DNA from: Prunus persica
Lineage: Eukaryota > Streptophyta > Magnoliopsida > Rosales > Rosaceae
NCBI RefSeq assembly: GCF_000346465.2
Contig: NC_034011.1
Location: forward strand, 2,441,508-2,505,507
DNA length: 64,000 nt
Direction: 5' to 3'
Part shown: positions 56,281-64,000 of the stretch, piece by piece
How positions within the stretch are numbered: position 1 is the stretch's first letter
Layout: the number at the start of each line of letters is the position of its first letter
The notes under the pieces: model-generated
Told to the model about the DNA's origin: nothing
What the model saw: the letters and a program-made list of their open reading frames with translations, nothing else
Databases searched by the model: none
Made by a program: the position numbers and the translations under genes

Positions 56281-57514
56281 GTCAAGAGTGATTGTGCAAG
56301 ACAAGAAGAATTTCTACAACCATATATAGATGAATGATGAATCACTAGAATAAATTTCCAAGGAACTTTATGGATCCCTAATGAAAGTATATAATAATCA
56401 TCTTTTTCTTCTGTTATATAATTTCTTGATATTTCTTGATATAGACTTTGAAGCTGGATTATATTTATTTCTGCTTAAACAAAAAGTAGTAAAATAGAGC
56501 TTTATGCTTCTTGATTTTAAAGGGAGGGGCAATTATTTCTCTTGCGTTTAGATCTCTCAACATAAGTACTAATTAATATGAATGCAAAATTCATGGACAT
56601 GGTCTCGATATAGGAAGAAATCCCTCTTTAAGAATTTTAGAGGTAACGTTCACACTGTCACACAGTGTTACTCATTCAATTAACAAATCATGTGATTGAT
56701 ATTTAATAAACTTAAGTATACATATACATAATAGATGTATTATAACATGAGTGGATTGATAACACCATAAAACGATGTGGCCATCACACTACCGACTCAC
56801 ATATGTACATGGTAGTTACTTGTCTAGGCAAAGCTACAAAAAGGAAGGCAGGCAACTTATGTTGTACATAATCAATTTATCAACCCCAAGACGATGTTGG
56901 TGGGTAATTGGCCATAAATTAATGATCTATTTAAATTTGGTTCGTTTGTTAAGCACATTGATTAATAGGATTGATTTATTTTCTCAACTGATTATTAGTT
57001 ATTCTTTGGACAACTCATATTATAGATCCTTTAATTATACAGTCGTGTAATGTATTATGGATACATAACAAGAAATCAAATTTTTGTGTTGGCCAAAGCA
57101 TTCTCAGAATATTGATCGGCCTCTCCAACTGCCAAAACCATCCTCCCAAGACACAAACCGTGCTTTGCTAGAGTTGTTAAAACGATTTTTAGAAAAACTA
57201 ACCTATCTCGGTTATGTATACCGATTTTCTACTAATTGATACATGTGATGAGAGAGATAGGTGTAGAGTACCGGCACACCCAAGTATTTTCTCCACAATC
57301 TCCAAATAAATCCCTTGAGATTCGGAAGGTCAAAGAAGTTTCTCAGAAACCAACGAAGATCTGTCAACCAAGTCTCCTCAACGTTCCTCTATTAAAATCC
57401 ATCTCGCTTCTCTCCTTAAACCCATCCTTCGCCTCTCTGCCTCTCAAACCCTAAACCTTCTCTCTCTCTCCCTCTTATACCCTAACCTTCCCTCTCTCTC
57501 TCTCCCTCTCTACA
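56281..57514. promoter_or_regulatory. Intergenic, upstream of AGP gene 2
   Basis: No gene. The 91-codon frame at 56775 has no recognisable features. 57320-57400 is the promoter segment shared with AGP gene 1, ending tcctctattaaaatcc in place of its TATA box. A CT-rich leader follows. Confidence 0.45.
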
Positions 57515-58210
57515 ATGGCTCCATCCATCCATGTGGTTCTGGTTCTAATGGCTGCACTCTTAGTGGCCACAACAAGGGCCCAATCCCCTGCATCATCTCC
57601 GTCCACATCTGCTGCATCTTCTCCATTGAGCACTCCACCAACAGCTGTTCCTTCTCCACCGAGCACTCCTCCAAGTGTTCCTTCTCCACCGAGCACTCCA
57701 CCAATGGCTGCATCTTCTCCTTCTCTATTGAGCACTCCACCAATGGCTGCATCTTCTCCTTCTCTATTGAGCACTCCACCAATGGCTGCATCTTCTCCTT
57801 CTCCATTGAGCACTCCACCAATGGCTGCATCTTCTCCTTCTCCATTGAGCACTCCACCAATGGCTGTATCTTCTCCTTCTCCATTGAGCACTCCACCAAT
57901 GGCTGCATCTTCTCCTTCTCCATTGAGCACTCCACCTGCCGCCACTCCTTCTTCATCGACCAGTACTCCACCAGCCACCGCTCTCTCTCCATCGAGCACT
58001 TCACCGGAGGCAGCTCCTTCTAACAAGCCCGTTGCTGACTCTGCCCCTCCTCCTCCCTCGTCTTCCCCTGTCATCTCTCCAGAGGTTTCTCCCTCTTCCG
58101 ACGTCTCTGTTGAGACTCCTGTACCTGGCCCCAGCGGTGCCGCTTTGAATAGGTTCACTGTTGCTGGATCTTTGGCCGTTGGGACTTTCGCTGCTGTCTT
58201 GGTTATGTAG
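57515..58210 (+). CDS. Classical arabinogalactan protein with internal repeats (AGP)
   Basis: Single-exon, 231 residues, a paralogue of the AGP at 53578 with the same signal peptide pattern (MAPSIHVVLVLMAALLVATT, then AQSPA) and the same carboxyl end (ALNRF...VGTFAAVLVM), the GPI-anchor signal. The Pro/Ser/Thr/Ala-rich centre is enlarged by six tandem copies of a 13-residue unit MAASSPSPLSTPP (57704-57937), which bring a regular Met and Leu not usual in AGPs. SP, TP and AP dipeptides predict dense arabinogalactan. A plasma-membrane or wall proteoglycan, exact role unknown. The open minus-strand frames opposite it are compositional shadows. Confidence 0.9.
   Translation: MAPSIHVVLVLMAALLVATTRAQSPASSPSTSAASSPLSTPPTAVPSPPSTPPSVPSPPSTPPMAASSPSLLSTPPMAASSPSLLSTPPMAASSPSPLSTPPMAASSPSPLSTPPMAVSSPSPLSTPPMAASSPSPLSTPPAATPSSSTSTPPATALSPSSTSPEAAPSNKPVADSAPPPPSSSPVISPEVSPSSDVSVETPVPGPSGAALNRFTVAGSLAVGTFAAVLVM
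57704..57937 (+). repeat. 39-bp tandem repeat in AGP gene 2, six copies
   Basis: Six in-frame 39-bp units from atggctgcatcttctccttc. The first two units are identical (tctctattgagc) and the later ones read tctccattgagc, with Ala to Val in the fifth. Such repeats are prone to copy-number change between alleles. Confidence 0.9.
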
Positions 58211-58387
58211 AGGACAATACACTACAATGGTGGCCTACGGATTTTAAAAAACACTGCTTGACCCTTTGCAAACTTTGCAAAACACATTAGGGTCGAACAT
58301 TTGATTATACAGAAATGAGTTTGTACACACGCTTAAATTATGGTTTGGAATAATGTACTTTGCAAACTTTAAATTCTCTCTTCATTA
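58211..58387. other. 3' flank of AGP gene 2
   Basis: 3' untranslated sequence related to that of AGP gene 1 (ggtggcctacggatttt). The Copia element is inserted about 180 bp after the stop codon. Confidence 0.5.
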
Positions 58388-61300
58388 TGTTGAGAATAAA
58401 ATTCCCATAATTTAGGAGATTGTATATAGCATAATTGTTGTAATCCCATCATATATGGGTCAACCTTGATTCTAGCATAACAGTAACTTATTTCCTAGAA
58501 TAGCACTTTGCTGTAACCATATATACATATGTAACTGTACGTTGAATAATCAATAATCAATTCATTCTCCAATTTTATTATGGTATCAGAGCACCTTCGT
58601 GGTGGCTCTTCAATTTCCGCTGCAACCTTTGTTTTCTTTCACTCTGATTGAAACATCTAGGTTTTTTCTCTATCTTCTTTCATCATGGGCAAAAGCGATG
58701 AGTCTTCTCAAAGCTCTGTCGCCGAGACCTCTAATTCTTTTTTTATACACTCTTCAGATCACCCAGGGCTCTTGCTTGTTAACACTTGATGGTGATAACT
58801 ATCCCACATGGAAAAGATCCATGATCATCGCTCTTACAGCCAAGAACAAGATTGGCTTTGTCGACGGCTCCATCGAAACACCTTCGCGAGCAAAGAAACC
58901 GGCTGACTTCGCCCTCTGGGACAGGTGTGACAAAATGGTGCTTTCTTGGCTACTCAATTCAGTTGAACCCGATTTGGCAGAAGGGGTTGTTTATGCAAAC
59001 ACAGCACATGAAATCTGGAAAGACTTTGAAGATTGCTTTTCTCAGGGCAATGCCCCACGGATCTACCAAATCCAAAAGGCAATTGCCTTCCACACCCAAG
59101 GTTCGATGCCTGTATCCAATTATTATACAAAACTTAAAGGCTATTGGGATGAACTAACCTCTTATAGGGGAACACCATCTTGCTCTTGTGATGGAATGAA
59201 AAGCTACAACAAGTTTAAAGAACAAGACCAAATTATGCAATTTTTGATGGGGTTAAATGATTCGTACAATGCCGTACACGGCCAAATTCTACTCATGAAG
59301 GAACTCCCGAGTGTTCGAGAGGCATATTCACTAATCATTCAGGAGGAGAAACAGCGGGAAATTGGATCACCTGTCACCGAAGGAGTCTCCATCGCCGCTG
59401 CTGTGAAAACCCAAAAAGGAGCCGGATCTTCACACCATCGTCCTGGAAATCAGACCAGTTTCAGAGGCACACCGACCTCCAGTGAATCCCCACTGCACTG
59501 TACCTATTGCAATCAGGATCATCACACAGTCGATCGTTGTTACAAGCTTCATGGCTATCCTCCTGGACATAAACTTTATCGTGGTGGTTCCAACCCGCCT
59601 GGACATGCTAACACGGGGAGTGCATCGCGCAATGGAGGCCGCAGCAAGTGGCACGCTTCATCTTCATATGCCCATCAGGTTCAAGTGAGCTCACCAGCAG
59701 CTGTTGCCCAAACTGAACAGACCAGCACAACCAGTTCTCATGTGGATCAATCCACTCAAAATCTGAAAAACATTTTTGGTGGCCTTTCTGTAGATCAATG
59801 CAAACAATTGGCAGCAGCAATGGTACACTTATCTAAACCCACATCCGAAAATACCGATGCTTTTGCCAACGCTGCAGGTCTGCCCAATTCCCCATCTGTT
59901 AATTCGATTTTGTCTCACTCTTGGATACTTGATAGTGGTGCCACAGACCATATTTCATCTGATTCCTCCCTTTTTGTTCACTCTAATCCCTCTCGTATGC
60001 CATGTGTTAATTTGCCTACAAGTTCATCAGTGCCCATTGATTCCACCGGCACTATTCTCTTTAATAAAAACATTACCCTTGACAATGTTCTTCACGTGCC
60101 TTCATTTCGTCTCAATCTAATGTCTGCTAGTAAACTCACAAAATCTTTACGTTGTTGTATAATTCTGTTTCCTGATTTTTGTGTCATACAGGACTTGGCT
60201 ACGGGGAAGATGATTGGGTGGGGTAAACAAGATGGAGGACTCTATTACATGTCATCTGCTTCTCAAGCACCACCTTCCTGCCATGTCTCCTCTTCGTCCA
60301 CCCTTTGGCATCAACGACTTGGGCATCCTTCACTGGCTCGTCTTAAATTACTTTCTTCCTTTATCCCTTCCATGTCTGTTTCTTTTGATAATAATTGTCA
60401 TGTTTGTCCAATGGCCAAACAAACTCGAAGTTCTTTTCCCTTAAGTAATTTTTCTACTAATGCACCTTTTTCTTTACTTCATTGTGATATTTGGGGACCC
60501 CACCGGATTTCATCACATTCCGGTGCGCGTTATTTTCTCACTATTGTTGACGATTTTACTAGGTGCACTTGGGTTTTTCTCATGAGTCGCAAATCTGACA
60601 CCCAATCTCTGCTCAAATCCTTCTTTCTTTTTGTCCGCACTCAATTCAATGTTCATATTAAAATCATACGCACTGATAATGGGTCTGAATTTCTTTCCAT
60701 GAAAGATTTTTTCCTTAATAATGGGGTTGAGTTTCAACGTTCATGCGTGTACATACCCCAACAAAATGGCGTCGTTGAACGCAAGCATCGCCACATTCTC
60801 AATGTCGCACGTGCTTTGCGCTTCCAATCCAATTTACCCTTATCTTTTTGGGGGGAGTGTGTTTTGACCGCAGTCTACCTTATTAACAGGTTACCTACCC
60901 CATTACTCAACCAAAAATCCCCTTTTGAACTACTTTACGATAAACCACCTCCTTTCTCCCATCTTCGAGTTTTTGGTTGCCTTTGCTATGCTACTATTGT
61001 TCATCCTCACCATAAATTTGATTCCCGTGCCCGTCGTTGCGTCTTTCTTGGTTATCCTACAGGTCAAAAAGGTTACAAACTGTACGACCTTGACTCTCAT
61101 CACTTTCTTGTTAGTCGGGATGTCACCTTTCATGAAACCATTTTTCCTTATGCTGACAAACACTCACTACCTTTCCCACATCCAGTCCTCCCTTTACCAT
61201 TGGACCCACCTCACCCAGATCCTTTTCCCATTCGCCCACACTCCTCTCCACCGCCCTCATTTGAACCCAATATCCGCACTGACACACATACTCCACACGG

Positions 61301-63391
61301 GTCCTCTTCCTTTGACTTTACTCCTTCATCACCTTCACCTGCACATGGGCCATCTCCTCCGGTCGCCCTTAGTGGGCCTGCTTCTTCTACCGGGCCTGAG
61401 TCCCCTCCTGGGCCTCCTCTCCCTACACCGTCCTTTCCACCTGCGCCTATTCCTACCCGACAGTCCGCCCGACCAAAACATCCCCCATCTTGGCATCAGT
61501 ATTATCACCTCTCCAATGCTGCTGTCTCCCCACGCTCTTCATCCCACCCGGCGCCTTCTCCTTCAGGTACTCATCACCCTTTATCTCATTTTTTGTCTCT
61601 TTCTCGTTTTTCTCCTTCCCATAGGGTTTTTCTAGCTAACATTTCAGGCACAACTGAGCCCACTTCCTATACCCAAGCTGTCAAAGATCCTCACTGGAGA
61701 GCCGCTATGCAAGATGAACTAGATGCTTTGGAACAACAAAACACTTGGACTCTCATGCCCTTACCTTCTGGCCACAAACCCATTGGTTGTAAATGGGTTT
61801 ACAAGATTAAATATAAATCTGATGGCACGATTGACCGCTACAAAGCCCGCCTTGTTGCCAAGGGCTATACTCAGATTGAAGGCCTCGATTATCAGGAAAC
61901 TTTTTCTCCAACTGCCAAGCTCACCACTCTTCGTTGCCTTCTCACAGTGGCGGCTGCTCGTAGTTGGTTCATCCACCAACTTGATGTAAATAATGCCTTC
62001 CTTCATGGTGACTTATCTGAAGTCGTGTACATGGACCCTCCTCCTGGTCTTCGCCGACAGGGGGCGCATCTTGTATGTCGTCTCAACAAGTCTTTATATG
62101 GTCTGAAACAAGCCTCCCGCAACTGGTTCACTAAGTTTTCCACAGCCATTCAGGCAGCTGGTTTCCAACAGTCCAAGGCAGATTATTCACTTTTTACTCG
62201 AGTTAATGGTAATTCTCTCACTGTCGTTCTTATATATGTTGATGACATACTTGTTACTGGCAACAATTTGGATGAAATCAACAGTCTCAAATCATTCTTG
62301 CTTCGACACTTCCGCATCAAAGACCTTGGTGATCTAAAATACTTTTTGGGGCTTGAATTCTCTCGATCAAAACAAGGGATTTTTATGTGTCAACGGAAGT
62401 ATGCCTTAGATATTTTACAAGATGCAGGCCTACTGGGTGGACGACCAGACTCTTTTCCTATGGAACAACATCTGAAGCTTACTCCCACAGATGGTGCTCC
62501 ATTGGATGATCCAACCCGTTATCGACGATTAGTAGGGAGATTAATCTACCTCACAGTTACTCGGCCAGACATCGTGTATCCTGTTCAGATATTGAGCCAG
62601 TTTATGCAACAACCCAGGAAACCACACTTAGATGCGGCACTTCGGGTCTTGAGGTTTATCAAAGGCACACCTGGTCAAGGTTTGTTCTTTCCAGCAGCTA
62701 ACAACCTTGCCTTAACAGCTTACTGTGATTCTGACCACGCAGGATGCCCTACAACGAGAAGGTCAACCACAGGCTATTGTATATTTCTTGGGGGTTCTCT
62801 TGTTTCTTGGAAATCCAAGAAACAATCAAACGTTGCAAAATCAACAGCAGAAGCAGAATATCGCGCCATGGCAACCACGTGCCTAGAGATAATATGGCTA
62901 CGCTACATTTTGGATGATTTAAAAGTCATTCAGGATAAGCCCACTATGTTACATTGTGACAATGAAGCTGCTTTGCACATTGCAGCCAATCATGTGTTCC
63001 ATGAGCGCACTAAACATATAGAGATAGACTGCCACATAGTAAGGGAGAAGCTACAAGCAGGAATCATCTCTACTTCTCATGTTCGCTCACATGTACAGCT
63101 TGCCGACATGTTCACAAAAGCATTGGGACGAGATCAGCTAAAATTCTTAAGTGGCAAGTTGGGACTTCAAAACATTCACTCTCCAACTTGAGGGGGAGTG
63201 TTGAGAATAAAATTCCCATAATTTAGGAGATTGCATATAGCATAATTGTTGTAATCCCATCATATATGGGTCAACCTTGATTCTAGCATAACAGTAACTT
63301 ATTTCCTAGAATAGCACTTTGCTGTAACCATATATACATATGTAACTGTACGTTGAATAATCAATAATCAATTCATTCTCCAATTTTATTA
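58388..63391 (+). mobile_element. Ty1/Copia retrotransposon, full length and young
   Basis: 193-bp LTRs at 58388-58580 and 63199-63391 differ at one base (t/c in ggagattgtatatag). The 5-bp target duplication catta flanks it (58383-58387 and 63392-63396). The primer site tggtatcagagc follows the left LTR directly, and the purine tract ttgagggggag precedes the right LTR. The LTR starts TG but ends TA, not the usual CA, in both copies. The interior holds one long polyprotein frame. It lies just after AGP gene 2 and could influence that gene's 3' end. Confidence 0.95.
58599..63191 (+). CDS. Copia gag-pol polyprotein
   Basis: Open for 1530 codons. Domains in order by residue: gag (about 60-290), CCHC zinc knuckle C-x2-C-x4-H-x4-C (about 299-312), protease with WILDSGATDH (about 442), prointegrase HHCC region (RLGHP, CPMAKQ), integrase DDE core (DIWGP, TIVDDFTR, TDNGSEF, NGVVERKH), Pro-rich linker, RT with YVDD at 1213-1216 (nt 62235-62246), and RNase H ending ADMFTKALGRDQ. 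The first about 60 residues look foreign to gag. A different frame starting at 58685 (MGKSDESSQS) has the usual Copia gag beginning and runs into a stop near 58790, just where the long frame becomes gag-like. A small indel there probably separates the native start from the rest. Confidence 0.9.
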   Translation: MVALQFPLQPLFSFTLIETSRFFLYLLSSWAKAMSLLKALSPRPLILFLYTLQITQGSCLLTLDGDNYPTWKRSMIIALTAKNKIGFVDGSIETPSRAKKPADFALWDRCDKMVLSWLLNSVEPDLAEGVVYANTAHEIWKDFEDCFSQGNAPRIYQIQKAIAFHTQGSMPVSNYYTKLKGYWDELTSYRGTPSCSCDGMKSYNKFKEQDQIMQFLMGLNDSYNAVHGQILLMKELPSVREAYSLIIQEEKQREIGSPVTEGVSIAAAVKTQKGAGSSHHRPGNQTSFRGTPTSSESPLHCTYCNQDHHTVDRCYKLHGYPPGHKLYRGGSNPPGHANTGSASRNGGRSKWHASSSYAHQVQVSSPAAVAQTEQTSTTSSHVDQSTQNLKNIFGGLSVDQCKQLAAAMVHLSKPTSENTDAFANAAGLPNSPSVNSILSHSWILDSGATDHISSDSSLFVHSNPSRMPCVNLPTSSSVPIDSTGTILFNKNITLDNVLHVPSFRLNLMSASKLTKSLRCCIILFPDFCVIQDLATGKMIGWGKQDGGLYYMSSASQAPPSCHVSSSSTLWHQRLGHPSLARLKLLSSFIPSMSVSFDNNCHVCPMAKQTRSSFPLSNFSTNAPFSLLHCDIWGPHRISSHSGARYFLTIVDDFTRCTWVFLMSRKSDTQSLLKSFFLFVRTQFNVHIKIIRTDNGSEFLSMKDFFLNNGVEFQRSCVYIPQQNGVVERKHRHILNVARALRFQSNLPLSFWGECVLTAVYLINRLPTPLLNQKSPFELLYDKPPPFSHLRVFGCLCYATIVHPHHKFDSRARRCVFLGYPTGQKGYKLYDLDSHHFLVSRDVTFHETIFPYADKHSLPFPHPVLPLPLDPPHPDPFPIRPHSSPPPSFEPNIRTDTHTPHGSSSFDFTPSSPSPAHGPSPPVALSGPASSTGPESPPGPPLPTPSFPPAPIPTRQSARPKHPPSWHQYYHLSNAAVSPRSSSHPAPSPSGTHHPLSHFLSLSRFSPSHRVFLANISGTTEPTSYTQAVKDPHWRAAMQDELDALEQQNTWTLMPLPSGHKPIGCKWVYKIKYKSDGTIDRYKARLVAKGYTQIEGLDYQETFSPTAKLTTLRCLLTVAAARSWFIHQLDVNNAFLHGDLSEVVYMDPPPGLRRQGAHLVCRLNKSLYGLKQASRNWFTKFSTAIQAAGFQQSKADYSLFTRVNGNSLTVVLIYVDDILVTGNNLDEINSLKSFLLRHFRIKDLGDLKYFLGLEFSRSKQGIFMCQRKYALDILQDAGLLGGRPDSFPMEQHLKLTPTDGAPLDDPTRYRRLVGRLIYLTVTRPDIVYPVQILSQFMQQPRKPHLDAALRVLRFIKGTPGQGLFFPAANNLALTAYCDSDHAGCPTTRRSTTGYCIFLGGSLVSWKSKKQSNVAKSTAEAEYRAMATTCLEIIWLRYILDDLKVIQDKPTMLHCDNEAALHIAANHVFHERTKHIEIDCHIVREKLQAGIISTSHVRSHVQLADMFTKALGRDQLKFLSGKLGLQNIHSPT

Positions 63392-63396
63392 CATTA

Positions 63397-63428
63397 TATT
63401 AATTTAATTTAATACTGCATATGAAAAT
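63397..63428. other. Spacer between Copia and Cassandra elements
   Basis: Short AT-rich host sequence (tattaatttaatttaatactgc) left between two insertions. Confidence 0.5.
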
Positions 63429-64000
63429 TGTCACATTCCGGGATTTGCTCCGCCGTAGCACGATATTGTCCGCTTTGGGCCTCCCTTCTCTGGCCTTCAC
63501 GGTTTTGTTGCTGGGAGCTCACGAGCAACTTCCCAGTGAGTCACCCATCCTGGGATTGCTCTGGCCCCCAACTCGCTTAACTTCGAAGTTCTTACGACTC
63601 CGAAGTCAGTGAGCTCCCAAAAGGCTTCGTGCTAGATGGATGCGGGTGTGCACATATAAGGCACGTCACCCCCTCTCCGTTGGTTGATGTGGGATCTTAC
63701 AATCCACCCCCCTTAAGGGCCCGACGTCCTCGTCGGCACACTCGCACCACACGGCAGAGTGGCTCTGATACCAAATTGTCACATCCCGGGATCCGCTCCG
63801 CCGTAGCACGATATTGTCCGCTTTGTGCCTCCCTTCTCTGGCCTTCACGGTTTTGTTTCTGGGAGCTCACGAGCAACTTCCCAGTGGGTCACCCATCCTG
63901 GGATTGCTCTGGCCCCCAACTCGCTTAACTTCGAAGTTCCTACGACTCCAAAATCAGTGAGCTTCCAAAAGGCCTCGTGCTAGATGGATGCGGGTGTGCA
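63429..64000 (-). mobile_element. Cassandra TRIM retrotransposon, cut by the window end
   Basis: Minus-strand element. A complete LTR lies at 63429-63701, a 75-bp interior at 63702-63776 with purine tract (ccttaaggggggtgg) and primer site tggtatcagagcc, and a second LTR from 63777 to the window edge. Each LTR holds a 5S-rRNA-like segment on the minus strand (gaagttaagcgag with caatcccaggatgggtgac), the A-box to C-box part of the internal promoter. It has no coding capacity. Short frames here are spurious. Confidence 0.85.

Noticed and set aside
56775..57050. 91-codon frame between the peptide gene and AGP gene 2
   Set aside because: No signal peptide, domain or plausible promoter; AT-rich chance frame.
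60925..61635. 236-codon frame within the Copia polyprotein
   Set aside because: Out-of-frame shadow of the integrase-linker region.

Overview
This is a plant nuclear genome window. It is AT-rich and intron-rich, and it is full of LTR retrotransposons, MITE-like foldback elements and microsatellites. The gene set is GDSL esterase/lipases, arabinogalactan proteins, and relics of NETWORKED1, SULTR3, ALP1 and DExH helicase genes. Together with two 5S-bearing Cassandra elements it points to a eudicot, most likely a woody rosid such as a Rosaceae species. The species is an inference that the sequence alone does not prove.

Region 1 (1-39,440) is a tandem array of five-exon GDSL esterase/lipase genes, all on the + strand. 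Six units are complete with all catalytic residues (starts 4684, 7447, 13799, 19446, 22562, 28405). One unit (37634) is intact except for a 1-bp deletion at the end of exon 3. Two units are clear pseudogenes (30984-36732, and an exon 4-5 remnant at 18753-19150). A lone exon-5 relic lies far downstream at 52.7 kb. Each intact gene encodes a secreted SGNH hydrolase of about 354-369 residues resembling the GLIP1/GLIP5 group. Insertions broke up the array. They are a deletion derivative of a Copia element (16880-18685), a retrocopy of ribosomal protein bL12 joined to a decayed Copia pol region (25.0-27.95 kb), a large non-autonomous LTR element inside intron 1 of the pseudogene (31271-34897), a Cassandra TRIM (12.27-12.84 kb), a MITE (21518-21843), and a non-coding repeat block with a 96-bp G-box array (9.6-12.2 kb).

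Region 2 (about 39.4-52.6 kb) has no intact gene. It is a patchwork of gene fragments: DExH-box helicase, SULTR3 sulfate transporter, the 3' half of a NETWORKED1 actin-binding gene, and two copies of an ALP1-like Harbinger-derived gene. Arrays of a self-complementary motif (GTATAGCCGCGCGGCTATAC and variants) lie between and beside them. A foldback element with arms of about 150 bp and a GA microsatellite follow.

Region 3 (53-58.3 kb) holds two related classical arabinogalactan-protein genes on the + strand. Between them is a small three-exon gene for a secreted peptide precursor. That precursor carries two or three copies of a motif resembling the RGF/GLV/CLEL family of tyrosine-sulfated root growth peptides, and it is the most interesting coding find.

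Region 4 (58.4-64 kb) is a young Ty1/Copia element with 193-bp LTRs differing at one base and a nearly full-length polyprotein frame. It is followed by a second Cassandra TRIM that runs off the window.
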